DNA of 64,000 bases, from positions 22,480,020-22,544,019 of the forward strand of contig CM020620.1 in the NCBI GenBank assembly GCA_009829735.1, read 5' to 3'. Every line of letters begins with the position of its first letter. Within the stretch, counting starts at the first letter, position 1. Shown here in pieces: positions 9,495 through 20,647 of this stretch. The notes under the pieces are model-generated. The model made no database searches. It was not told the origin of the DNA and saw only the letters and a program-made list of their open reading frames with translations. Source of the stretch: Pyropia yezoensis. Taxonomy: Eukaryota; Rhodophyta; Bangiophyceae; Bangiales; Bangiaceae. Made by a program: the position numbers and the translations under genes.

Positions 9495-10100
9495 TCTCGC
9501 AACGACGAAGAATCCCAGTAAATTGATTTCCACAGACCAGTCGTTGCAGCACAACACAGCAGACACAGCTATGTAATCATCCGAACGCCCCTGTCCCCCC
9601 GCCATGGCGAAACATAAACAATGCCAAAACTCGCATCGCCAAGTTTGAAGTAAACGCGAGTGCCACCACCGAAGCCAGCTTGATCGCGTCATCGAGAGCG
9701 ACAAGCATTCTTCTGTTGGAAAAAGCGGACAGCCCGGTCGAGCTATGACCGTAGACATGAATTTTTGAGAATGTCAGCTAAAAACATGCTTGCAAGCATT
9801 CAGAAAAACCGTGTCGCGGTCCTGCACACCATTCCTGACCAGTTCCCCCCATTACTTTGCCAGACTCTCGCCCTTCAGAGTCCGCGAACGGATTTCTGGA
9901 CGACTCTGAGCATGTGCGCCCGTCATTCTCGTCCCCGGATGCCAGTCGTGGCTCTCTCACATTTCTGAGACTGGCTATGCAATTCTCGTTGAAGTTTTAT
10001 ACATCCAGTCGTTGAGATGAATGCGTGATGTTGAGTACTTTTCTCTATTATTGATTTCAGCCCGCTTTGCAGTGTTCTTTTTCAGTAGTCTTACGCGCCA
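9495..10100 (+). repeat. Unknown element, copy 1
   Basis: Diverged copy of 13203-14510. Matching blocks in the same order are aagaatcccagtaaattgat (near 9503), the gaaaaagcggac...gtcgagc segment (9718), and gttgagtacttttctctatt through cgccactgtg (10029-10093). The frame at 9765-9870 reads FLRMSAKN...IQKNRVAVL...PDQFPP, which aligns residue by residue with copy 2. Confidence 0.6.
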
Positions 10101-13100
10101 CTGTGCACACGCAGTGTCCACTGTCGTCTCCAAGATCAATCTCGGGAAAAGTTTCGAGAACAGTTCTGAGAACAGTTCGCTGGCTCACTGCATTTAATCA
10201 GTACGTAAATACCACAGTGTCTGTAGGACCCGTCCACTTGACGATGTGTAGTCCCCTTCAATTCTTGCGCATTCGCTCCATCTTCTTTCTTGACCCAGCT
10301 CTTCTCTCGTCATCTCACGCGAGTTTGCAGTGCGGCAGCACATCGGTGGCCAGCGGGGTGCACACTTCCCCGACCGCCCCCAGCAGACCAGCTCCCGCCA
10401 ACACTCCTGACGGCAGTCCGCCCGATAATAAAACGAAGCATGCACTCGGCTGTAACCAGCGGAGTCCGAGGCCTCTCAACCATGTAAAGGAGGGGGGGCG
10501 GGCGTGACGCGCACTTTCCTTTCGTGAAGTGCGCCCCCCCGCTCCCACCGAGTGTTCGGCCGTCGGCTGACTTTGATCAAGCGGCTCCTATCTCCGTGTC
10601 CTCTTTCCTCCCCCTCCATTTGACTGCGCGCTCTCGCGCTCTCAACAGGGAAGATGGGTGGGTGGAGGAGACAACGGCATTTATGCAATCGGCGATCCAC
10701 GACATGATCGTGCGTTGCAAAATAAACTTCTGACCTCAGCACGGTTGGTAAAGCACTCGCATCCTTCAATGCGCAGACCATGGCTGTCACCAAAACAATC
10801 GATGTACTAAAACAGAAAATAATTGATCATACATTAACAATAGACTAATGAATTGTGCGCTTTTCCACTTTCGGACATGTTTTTTGAACTGTACACTGAG
10901 CGATTCTGCCTCTTCCCGACCCCCTTCTCCCCACTGCCCATTTTCTGTTCGTTCTCCGACTATTTAACCCCGCAACGACAAAGAGCAGCCACAGCAGGAC
11001 CGGCGCTGCGAGGCGTTCCGTTCCTCACGCTGACGCCGGCACTGCATTTTCATGTTCAGTAAAGGCATCACCGAGAACGGTGAGCGTACATGATAGGGCC
11101 GTGTATCGCGCTTTTTTTTCCCAAGCGCGCGGCAGGGGCGCTAGAATGAGCCTTTTTATGGCCGCTGAGAATCGCCAGCCCGCCGAGAGAGCGCACCCGT
11201 GGCATCCCACAAGAACGCCTGAAAACTGATTTCGAACCGTAGTCCCCCTAACTAGTTTTAATAGCATTTCTTGTGAGTCTCGCGCTGCTCTTGATTCCGT
11301 CTTGGTCGTGTGTGTGGGCCCCACTGACCACTTCGACTTCAAGAAATACCCAGCTTCGTCAATTCATATTGATAGTATTTGCGACCAAATTATGCCTTCA
11401 GAGCAAGGGCCAGTCGTGGCGCATCGCAGCTGTTAGTGCCTCAGCAGCGCCCGAATGATGCCCTCCGACAGCGCCTTGGCCACTTTCTACGGTCCTAGTT
11501 AATACCGATGAATGTGAACTATCTGTATGGCGCATGGGCCTGGGCGATAAGTGATGCAACACGTAACTAACTGACCTGGACTCGGAGTGAGCGCATGTCT
11601 TGACATCCCAACACTGCTGTGGGTGGCACAGCAGACTTCATAGCCGCCGCCCTGGCCGCCGCCCTCCCAATCAGAGAGCAGCAGGCGCGAAATATGGAAG
11701 GGGGTCCGTGCTGTGATGAAGAACACCACCGTCGCGAAAGGTCGCAGCCGACTCATTGCCGCCTTCACAGTCCTGAGCGGCAAGAACGTCAGCAACGAGA
11801 TCGCGAGGTGCGAGCATGTGTTCAGCGCAGTTTCTAGGCGACGAGGAGAGGGGCGCTCTCAACAGCGTCGCAGCCGCCATGTCAAGCAAACTCCTGCAAA
11901 ATTAAGAAAAAGTCTTTTAGTATCAGTTAACATATGATTGCAGTACCCCGACTTCAGTCTTATGGCGACAATAACAACAACAGGCCCACAACAGGCCAAT
12001 GGCATGCCTCATATGGCGCACAAATGGCCAATGAGTGCTGTTCGTTAGTTTGGAAACAGTGTGGTCTGAGACTGTCTCGAGATTTCTGCCCACATCGAAG
12101 CTGGAACAGGCAACGCAGGAACTAGCTGCGACCTCTCCCAGTGTTCTTGAGTGCATCGGGCCGAGATAGAGGGAAATCTGCCGAGATCGTAAGAGCAAAC
12201 AACAGCTACCTGGCCAACCAGCGTTCGGTACAAGATCCGCCGCGACTACAGCGAATCATCGCCTGATCAAAAGGAAAAGTCCTACGGCAGGCTATAGTTC
12301 CGCTGCGAGCTCCAAGCACGCGGTTGGCTCATGGCCTATTGTCACGCTGTTGCTCTTGTCGACATGACAAAAAATTCGGGGAACTGAAATACTCGTTCCA
12401 ATACCACATTAGCATATACGCTTGCTTGGTTGGGCACAAAGCGTATACGCTTCAGCGGTACTCGGTAGAATCCGACAACTTCCAGTACGCACAGTGAAAA
12501 AGTGCACGGATTTTCCGCCACTACTCAGTAAGCACCAGAGGCCCAATGCTCGTACGCTTTCAAGAAAGTGATACTCTGGACAGCCCCTGATTTCGAGCCG
12601 TATTCACACCTAACAACGCACAGTGTAGTGCATAAAGCGCCCGCCTGGCTCTCATATTGTGCCTTCTTGCTCTTCTCTTTTTTGGGGGCAGCACGCGCTC
12701 CGCTGATCTGTATCTCGCCAGATTGCATTGTTCGATGTAAACTTGGTCAAAGGGGGCTGGCTACGCCACCGGCAAACAGCCATTTCTCGCTGAAATAGCG
12801 CCTCTTTCCCCCGCCCCCGCTTTAGCGCAGAACAGGTAAGGATTCTTCGTGATGCCAAGGTCATATATCTTGTGTCTTGCTTTGTTTGTTACATGTATCA
12901 GGAGTTACAAGTGCATTCCCCTAGCGGAGGCCACATTCTCGGAGCTTGTACCCTGTTTGTAGTTAACGAGTATTTTGCCTCTCGTACTGCTTTCGCGGCC
13001 AACTCGCGTTGCTCGCCCGGATAGAATAGCGAACTATTGAAAGTTGCGGACGCACAGGAGCGGGCGTACCAGGCCTGCTGGCTCTGCGGCTTCGCCGCCC

Positions 13101-13202
13101 ACTCATCGAAAAATGGTGAACGAGTGTATGGCGCATCATGCAGAGCAAACACCACCTCGCGCGTCCCTAATTGTTACGTCTTGCAGGTAGATGCACCACA
13201 GT
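10101..13202. other. Long AT-richer stretch, no gene seen
   Basis: No ORF over about 110 codons and none with a recognisable motif. Words of the type gcgtatacgctt recur near 12415-12450 and may belong to decayed hAT termini. Nothing else could be supported. Confidence 0.4.
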
Positions 13203-14510
13203 TTCGCTGTGGGCAAGAATTCTAATAAATTGATATCGCCCAGACCAGACGTTACAGGACCTGTATGACCGGTCTCTGAAGAATGATCAGTTTCGTAAGA
13301 GGGTGCACAGCAGGATCTCCCACAACAGCCGTCAAGTGCGCACGCATTCTGGGCCACAATAATTCTCCGGCGGTGCCCGCGGCCTTGGCCGAACCACCTC
13401 CAACACCGCAAATCCGTGTCGCATCGGTGTGATGCCCTGATGTGACACCGGCCGATTTCGCCTGCACAGACCGGCCCAGTCTTGCTGACGACTGCTGCTG
13501 GGCGCTCACAGCACGGGTACGAGGCCAGGTGCCGCGAAATGAGACCGATTCTAGGGCGCTGATTGGCCAGTTCAAAGTAGCCTGCAGGTGCACCTACGGG
13601 TTCACAGCAGGTATGGGCTGTTGTGACGTGCTCACAGGAGACCACAACAGAGTACTGTGCCAGTTAGTGTCCCGTTGTGGGGGGGATATGTCACTCGAGC
13701 GAAGCCCTGCAAAGTGGATCGGAGAGGGGTCAGAGGAGGAGGGCCGAATCAGATGAGAAATATGCGATACCTGCTGCCGCGATTTAGCGGCAGCCAATAG
13801 GGAGGGGGAAGACATCGATACTTCGGTGGAATGCTGCTGTGACCTGCTGTGAAGCCCCTTACGAATCTGATCTTTCTTCAGAAACCGGCCACATGCCAAC
13901 AGATCATACATGTCAAACCAGACACCCCGGTCTCGAACGGGCACACCATATCCGAGATACGCGACTTCATGCCAAATCTGCACGAATATACACACCACAC
14001 GCAACCATCACCCCTGCAGCCAACCAGGGCGCACGTTCAATAAAACATCAACATTTTTTTCAAGAAAAGCAGACAATCTGGTCGAGATCAGATCGCAGAC
14101 GTTCTTTTTCTCGAGATTGTCAGCGGAAGATATACCTCCACGCCTTCAGAAACTGCGAGTCGCAGACTTGCAAGAAAATCCCGAGCAGTTCCCGTCATCA
14201 CTTTCCCTTGTTTTCATCGTTCAGAATCCCTGAACGGTTCTCAGAATGATTCCGATATTGTGCGCCGATTATTCTTGTCAACGTTTTTCCCTCGTGATTC
14301 TCGAGCAGTTCGCAGAACGGTTCAGCATTTCTCGGTGAAATGCCAGAAGTTTATTTCTGAGAAGAAATTCTTGGGATGTTGTTAAGATTGTATTGAAGGC
14401 AAAGTCACCGTTTTGTTGAATGGGTGATCTTGAGTACTCTTCGTTATCTTCGTTTATTGAACCGTTCTGCAATACAATTTTTGAATAGTCTCACGCCACT
14501 GTGTGGCGGG
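13203..14510 (+). repeat. Unknown element, copy 2, with internal inverted repeat
   Basis: Homologous to 9495-10100 but longer. The extra material lies mostly at 13260-13970 and is bounded by an inverted repeat (13245-13312 against 13843-13905; left arm ctctgaagaatgatcagttt). The insert is therefore probably a separate TIR element. The frame at 13910-14233 is open and ends ...RLSAEDIPPRLQKLRVADL plus QENPEQFP, the counterpart of the copy 1 motif. Confidence 0.55.
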
Positions 14511-15385
14511 ACCCTGTCATATAACCGCGTAGTGTGCACCCCTGTACTCCGTACCGATCTCACGGAACCTGCCCTCGCCGGCCGGCCACCGGCGGGGGAG
14601 AGTGTATCAGGTGGCGGCGCGGCGCGTTCTGCCCGTCATCCTTCGACTGGTGCGTTCGCTTGCTCTCGGGCCCCTCCCACCAACCCGGCGTCTACCGTGG
14701 GACGGAGCGTCCCGCGTTTCTCTCTTGCCTGCCCTGGCTTGCTCGCGGGGCGTGCTGCTTACCCTCATCTTCGTTGGCGTGGGCTTTTTCCCGCGCATCG
14801 GGTCAACGAAGCACTTTGCGGCGACCTCGAGGGGCTCGCAAGTGACCCGGCCAAATGACCGATTAAAAATACGTATCACTGGCACCACGGCGGCTATGGG
14901 GGCAAGGAGTAAATTGCCTTGGCACGGGGGGCGTTTCTGCAATAAATGCCTCTTGCCAAAGCACCGTCACGGGCCGGCAAGAGCTCATCAAGCTTCGTGG
15001 GCCCAGCTGCGCAGAAACATCCCCCATTCATGACTTGTGGCACAGAGAAACACAAAAAACGGAGCGCCTGTGAGCTGCGCTTCAAGTTGCGAAAAGAAGA
15101 AGGCAAAAGACCGCGTATCGGTCGACCTATGGTCGGTCAAAAATTGACTGCGCCAACCGGCCTAAATCTAGTTATACACAATACACCTTGAGCACGTACG
15201 TCACACCCGCACACCGTACGTACCCCCCCATCTCATAGTCCAATACGACCGACGAAATACGCTTCGCTGCCAGTCGTTCCTCGCGCTGCTTCCATCTCGC
15301 GCGCACCACCCCTTCGCCAACAGCGGCAGCGCCGTTCCGACCCCGTCCTCACTCCACTCAAGGGAACTTGCGAACCAGGTCAATA
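14511..15385. other. Intergenic, no gene seen
   Basis: Overlapping GC-rich open frames at 14534-14940 on both strands have no recognisable domain. The region forms the 3' flank of the ankyrin gene. Confidence 0.4.
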
Positions 15386-18300
15386 TCACGATAACGCAGC
15401 GCGGTAGGCCAGCTGCAGGCGTGCGTGACGGAGCCGAAAGTGAAACCGCCGGAGCCAACGGAAAAGACCCCGGAGCCAAAAGAGAAGCCGCCGCATCCAC
15501 AGAGCAACAGCCTTGGCAAACCCGAAGTCCTCATAGACAATCCACAGCGGACACCGCCGCGAAGGCCAGATGAGGTGAGCTGCCCCGAGCTGTGCGCCAC
15601 TGCGCACGAGGTCCTTGGCCATGTGGAACATGTTCCCCAACTCCTTATCATCCCGTGGTGCGTTGAAGTGCTCTGTTGACGGCGACAGAAGCGCGTAACA
15701 CAGTGGAGTCATGCCATCCGAGGTACAGGCCGACACGGATGCTCCATGCCGTATGAGCATCCTCGCAGCCGCGACGTGGCGGCGGACCGCCGCCATATGG
15801 AGCGCCGTGGCCCCGCGGTAGTCGACGGCGTTAACGTCGGCCCCCCACTGCTTGAGCAAGAAGGAAATGATCTCGGCCTGGCCAAACTCGGCAGCGAGGT
15901 GAAGGGGCCTCTGCCCGCCATAGTTCTGCACGTTCACGTCAACGCCTACGCCAGCAGATAGCAGCATGCGGGCCATCTCGAGCCGGCCGTTCGCAGCCGC
16001 AAAGTGCAGTGGCGTGTTGTCTAAAGTCCGCTTGGCAACAGACACAGACACGGTCGGGAGCCCGAAAACAGAAAAGGACGACCGCGGATGGGCGCGCATG
16101 TCAGAGAGCAACAGCTGCAACACGTCCCTCCGGTTGTGCAACACAGCAACATGCAGCAGGGAAATGCCAATGGAATTTGTGACATCCCGGCGGCACCCAG
16201 CCTCAAGCAGCACTTTGACCACCTTCGCGTTCCCGCCCACGCAGGCGAGAAAGAGAGGCGTCGCCCCACACGCCGTGCGGGCCTCCAAGTCATAATCCTT
16301 TCCCACAAGACGCCAAACTGCATCACGTCCCCCATACCTAGCAATGACGTGCACATGTGCCCAGCCGTCTTGGCACAGCGCCGAATGATCCACCCCTGTG
16401 TCCACCAGTGTTTCCACGACGCTGTTGTGGCCAACCATTGCCGCTGCATGTAGCACAGTCAGTCCGTCCTTGTCCATAGCCGCGCTGTCCGCGCCCTCGT
16501 CGATCAAGAGCCGCACCACCGACTCGCGACCGCCTCTGGCCGCCGAGTGCAGCACCGTCCTGCCGTTCAAGTCCACTGCGGCTACATTCGCTCCGTTCAT
16601 GATGAGAAACCGCACCGCCCCTTCGTGCCCGCCCTTCGCCGCCAAGTGCAACGCTGACTCGCCACCCTTGTCCTCCGCCCCCAAACTCGCATCGCTTTTC
16701 ACCAGCAACTGCATCACCCCTTCGTGGCCACCCATAGCCGCTAAGTGCAGTGCCGTCTGGCCGCGCTTGTCCACCGCTGCCACGTCCACATTCTTGCTGA
16801 TTAAAATCCGCACCACCTCCTTGTGTCCGCCGATTGCGGCCAAATGCAGCACAGTCTGGTTCGCACTGTTCAACATGGACACGTTCGCATCGCTCTCCAT
16901 CATTAAACGGACGACCTCTGTGTGGCCGCTCTTCGCGGCGAATTGGAGCACTGACATGCCGTGCTTGTCGACCGCATTCAATTCTGCACCGTTGCAAACC
17001 AGCCACCGCATCACCCCTGCGTGCCGACCCCTCGACGCCAAGAAGAGCGCCGTATCGCTGCCCTCGTCCGCCGCCGCCACATCCGCACCCTTGTCAATCA
17101 ACAGCCGCGACATCCCCTCGTCCCCGCGGGTCGCCGCGTAGTGCAGCACCGTCCGGCGCTTGAAGTCCACCGCCTTCACATTTGCCCCCTTTTCCAGGAG
17201 CAGTCGCACCGCTCCTTCGAGTCCGCCCCTCGCCGCCAAATGTAGAACCGTCTGGTCGCTCTCGTCCACGGCCCCCACCTTCGCACCACGTTCTATCAGC
17301 AACCGCACCACCCCTTCGTCCCCACCCCTTGCCGCCGAATGCAGCACAGTCTGGCCTTCTCTGTCCACTGCCCCCACATCCGCACCACGTTCAATCAACA
17401 ACCGCACCACCCCTTCGTCCCCACCCCTCGCCGCCAAGTGCAGAACCGTCTGGTCGCTCTTGTCCACTGCCCTCACATTCGCAGCACGTTCAATCAACAA
17501 CCGCACCACCCCTTCGTCACCACCCCTTGCCGCCGAATGCAGAACCGTCTGGCGGCTCTCGTCCACTGCCTCCACATCCGCACCGTTGTGGATCAAAAGC
17601 CGCACCACAGACTCGTGCCCACCCGTCGCAGCTGAGTGCAGCACTGTCTGGCCGCCCTTTTCCACCGCGGTCACATCCGCTCCCTTGTCAATCAAGAATC
17701 GTACAACTCGTTCGTGTCCACCCATCGCTGCCCAATGCAGAGCTGTCCAACCGATGGCGCTCGTCGCGGCCACCTCCGCCCCGTTCTCCACGAGCAGCCG
17801 CACTGCTCCATCGAGCCCGCGCCGGGCCGCCCAGAGCAACGCCGTCTCGCCGCCCTTATCCACCGCCGAAACGTCCGCACCCTCATCAATTAATCGCTGC
17901 ACCAACCCTCCGTCTCCGCGCCTCGCGGCCCAATAGAGCACGGACCTGCGGTTTGCGTCCACCGCGGTCACGCAAGCCCCACGGTCCTCGAGCAAACGCA
18001 ACACCCCTTCGTGCCCGCGCCTCGCCGACAAGAGCAGCGCAGTCTCGTGAACCTCGTCCACTGCCGCCACATCTGCACCTTCATCTAACAACAACCGCAC
18101 CACCCCTTCGTCCCCGCCCCTTGCCGCAGAATGGAGCACCGTCTGCCCGGCGCTGGCAACCGCCGTCACATCCGCACCCTTGCCAATCAAGAATCGCACA
18201 ATCCCTTCGTCCCCGCCCCTCGCCGCGTAGTGCAGCACCGTCCGGCGCTTGAAGTCCACCGCCTTCACATTTGCCCCCTTTTCCAGGAGCAGCTGCACCG

Positions 18301-19276
18301 CTCCTTCGAGTCCGCCCCTCGCCGCCAAATGTAGAACCGTCTGGCCGCTCTCGTCCACGGCCCCCACCTCCGCACCACGTTCTATCAGCAACCGCACCAC
18401 CCCTTCGTCCCCACCCCTTGCCGCCGAATGCAGCACAGTCTGGCCTTCTCTGTCCACTGCCTCCACATCCGCACCGTTGTGGATCAAAAGCCGCACCACA
18501 GACTCGTGCCCACCCGACGCCGCCGAATGCATCACAGTCTGGCCTTCCTCATCCACCGCGGCGACGTTCGCTCCCTCCTGCAGGAGAGACCGTGACGCCT
18601 CTTCATGCCCGCCCCTCGCGGCCAGGTGCAGCGGCGTTCGGAGCTCCTTGTCCGCCGCTGCCACTTCAGCGCCGTTGCACAGAAACGCCCGCACCAACTC
18701 AGCATGACCACAAATAGCGGCAACATGTAGGGGCAACCAGCCAAAGCGGGCCGCCACGGCCAGATCAGCCTCATTCGTCTCCTGCACGATGCCCGACCAT
18801 GCAGCCAAGTGCAGGGGCGTCCATTGTAGATCAGCTGCGCTGGCACGCGCGTCGGCCCCGAGCGACAAAAGAGTCGCCACCACAAGGGGCGACGGCGCCC
18901 TCGTATTCTCGAGTGCCACCTGCAAGGGAGTCTTTTTCGCCCCATCGCACGCGTTCAGATCGGCGCCGTGCTCCGCCAGCACGCGGAGTAAGTCGTCGTG
19001 GTCGGCCTTCGCAGCATAGTGCGTAGGCGTCGTGCCGTGCGTGATCCGGGGACGATTACGTTCCCGGCCGCCACGTGTCGCCGTGACGGCGACGGCGGCG
19101 CCTCTGTGGGATAGATCTGCGTGACCACGCTGGCACAGGGAGCCAGGCGGGGGTGGAGAGGAAGTTGAAGCATTCGCTCTCACACCGTGGTCGCTCAATG
19201 ATCGTCGCACCGCTTCACGGTCCTGTTGACATACCCGACGCACAGCGAAGGCGCCGCGACTCAGCGCCGCCTCCAT
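15386..19276 (-). CDS. Giant ankyrin-repeat protein (about 34 repeats)
   Basis: The single-exon product has 1296 residues from ATG 19276. After about 80 basic/low-complexity residues, about 34 ankyrin repeats of 33 residues run almost to residue 1190 (consensus TVLHLAARGG...VRLLI..GADV.AVD..GQ). Repeat 3 is degenerate, and an insert of about 16 residues follows repeat 30. The C-terminus (last 55 residues) is Trp/Arg-rich and amphipathic (LLFWLRGLFRWLRRF), perhaps membrane-associated. Ankyrin arrays mediate protein binding; the partner is unknown. At DNA level, blocks 17142-17372 and 18231-18461 are almost identical at an offset of exactly 1089 bp (11 repeats), and another pair matches at 891 bp (9 repeats), showing recent array homogenisation. 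The true N-terminus may lie upstream in another frame. Confidence 0.9.
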   Translation of the reverse strand: MEAALSRGAFAVRRVCQQDREAVRRSLSDHGVRANASTSSPPPPGSLCQRGHADLSHRGAAVAVTATRGGRERNRPRITHGTTPTHYAAKADHDDLLRVLAEHGADLNACDGAKKTPLQVALENTRAPSPLVVATLLSLGADARASAADLQWTPLHLAAWSGIVQETNEADLAVAARFGWLPLHVAAICGHAELVRAFLCNGAEVAAADKELRTPLHLAARGGHEEASRSLLQEGANVAAVDEEGQTVMHSAASGGHESVVRLLIHNGADVEAVDREGQTVLHSAARGGDEGVVRLLIERGAEVGAVDESGQTVLHLAARGGLEGAVQLLLEKGANVKAVDFKRRTVLHYAARGGDEGIVRFLIGKGADVTAVASAGQTVLHSAARGGDEGVVRLLLDEGADVAAVDEVHETALLLSARRGHEGVLRLLEDRGACVTAVDANRRSVLYWAARRGDGGLVQRLIDEGADVSAVDKGGETALLWAARRGLDGAVRLLVENGAEVAATSAIGWTALHWAAMGGHERVVRFLIDKGADVTAVEKGGQTVLHSAATGGHESVVRLLIHNGADVEAVDESRQTVLHSAARGGDEGVVRLLIERAANVRAVDKSDQTVLHLAARGGDEGVVRLLIERGADVGAVDREGQTVLHSAARGGDEGVVRLLIERGAKVGAVDESDQTVLHLAARGGLEGAVRLLLEKGANVKAVDFKRRTVLHYAATRGDEGMSRLLIDKGADVAAADEGSDTALFLASRGRHAGVMRWLVCNGAELNAVDKHGMSVLQFAAKSGHTEVVRLMMESDANVSMLNSANQTVLHLAAIGGHKEVVRILISKNVDVAAVDKRGQTALHLAAMGGHEGVMQLLVKSDASLGAEDKGGESALHLAAKGGHEGAVRFLIMNGANVAAVDLNGRTVLHSAARGGRESVVRLLIDEGADSAAMDKDGLTVLHAAAMVGHNSVVETLVDTGVDHSALCQDGWAHVHVIARYGGRDAVWRLVGKDYDLEARTACGATPLFLACVGGNAKVVKVLLEAGCRRDVTNSIGISLLHVAVLHNRRDVLQLLLSDMRAHPRSSFSVFGLPTVSVSVAKRTLDNTPLHFAAANGRLEMARMLLSAGVGVDVNVQNYGGQRPLHLAAEFGQAEIISFLLKQWGADVNAVDYRGATALHMAAVRRHVAAARMLIRHGASVSACTSDGMTPLCYALLSPSTEHFNAPRDDKELGNMFHMAKDLVRSGAQLGAAHLIWPSRRCPLWIVYEDFGFAKAVALWMRRLLFWLRGLFRWLRRFHFRLRHARLQLAYRAALS

Positions 19277-19508
19277 GAGCGGTTTGTAGGTTGTCTGCCA
19301 CCAGCCCAGCCCGCTCACGAGCGCAGTCTAGAACGAGCGGGCGCTCTCTATCCCCGCCCTTTGCCCCAGCGTCAGCTAAAGCGGCCACTAAGAACGGACG
19401 CCAGCCGCCGTCGGCACTGTCGGCCACCGCAAGGTACAGAAGCCGGCGATCACGCCCCCAGCAAGCCAACGCCCTGCTCGCACGGGACACCCCAGTTCTG
19501 CTGTACAA
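19277..19508 (-). pseudogene. Possible frame-shifted N-terminus of the ankyrin gene
   Basis: The overlapping minus frame reads DRRLLYLAVAD, then RPLVLDCARERAGLVADNL, in ankyrin-like cadence and ends just where the main frame becomes convincing. The two frames differ by one base. A frameshift, a small intron or a sequencing error near 19290 would join them. There is no direct proof. Confidence 0.25.
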
Positions 19509-20177
19509 GAGATGTAAAGTTCAGGCCACAGCTGATCGGCGCGCCCTCTTGAAGCCCCACAGGACGCGCGACTGTCGCCTCTCCCTCAAACGAATCCGCC
19601 GGGCGGACCCCGTGCACATCTACCAACCCATGGGAACTCCCGGCAGCGCCCGGGAACCCAGGCAGAGCTAGCTAAATTTTAGTATCCACGGCAGACCTCG
19701 TAGGGTTGAGGGCTAACTGCTGGCAGTACGGGCGCGCGACCATCGCATTGGTCAGCCCTCACAGTCTCAGCCCAGTGGCCCTCCGTGATCATCTCGCCGG
19801 GCGAGCACGATGCTCGCGAGCGCGCTGTGCGTTGGCACTGCGCTGGGTGCGAGCACAGCGCACTGTGTGCGAACACAGCGCACAGCTCGCCAGCACGTCT
19901 CTCTTGGCGAACCCATCTGAACTAAGACCGGGGCCTTCCACTTAAAAACATACTGAATCGATCTCGCAACAATTGAATCAATTCCGAGATCTGAATCAAT
20001 CTTGCACCAATCAAACCATTCTCGCTCCAATCAAACCATTCTCGCCCCGATCAGGCCATTCTCGGCTCTGGAGCCAAGCACATACTAAATTCCATATTCA
20101 GATGGCCAAAAGAGTCTGACCTCTCTGTGAACGTGGGGATACCGATTATCAGTGCTGTTCAAAAGCATGTGCGCAAG
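19509..20177. other. Intergenic; three 20-bp direct repeats
   Basis: ccaatcaaaccattctcgct is present at 20007, 20027 and, diverged, at 20047. A cluster of gcgcactgtg/gagcacagcg words lies at 19800-19885. No gene was seen. Confidence 0.5.
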
Positions 20178-20647
20178 GGTATTGCAGTTCTCCCAATTTT
20201 GGCCGATCCGGACAAGAACAAGAACAACAGTCCACTGACCAATGACATGCCTCACAGGATGCCTCTCTGACCAATGAGATCTCCGAATCAGCCTCCGTTG
20301 TTGTGCAAACAGGAAGATCTGCGACTTTTCCGGGACTCAGAGCACATGTAGGGGAGAACCTGAGTGGAATAGACACCAAGACAAGCTGGACAACTGTTCC
20401 CGAGAGGAACGAGCCGATGTGGGGGGAATCTTCGGCGATCTCAGCCGAGAGAACAACTGTGTTTCGACCAATCAGCGATTGGTAAGAGGCCCACTGTGGC
20501 TGCAGCCAATCATCTGCTCTGGGCGATCGGGCCCCTAGAGCACGCGATTGGCTCGCCCTCACCTGCCAGCACGCGATTGGCTCACACAGTTGTTCATGCA
20601 GTGTTGTTCTTGTCCGGATCGGCCAAAATTGGGAGAACAGCAATACC
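20178..20647. mobile_element. MITE-like element, family copy 1 (470 bp)
   Basis: Termini match as inverted repeats for about 50 bp: ggtattgcagttctcccaat at 20178, followed by TTTTGGCCGATCCGGACAAG, against the reverse complement ending at 20647. The interior has several gattggct/ccaatga words. Same family as 49127-49288 and 62644-62808. No coding capacity. Confidence 0.75.

Noticed and set aside
17160..18252. Long plus-strand frames opposite the ankyrin array
   Set aside because: They only mirror the 99-bp periodicity of the ankyrin repeats; the minus strand carries the clear repeat consensus.
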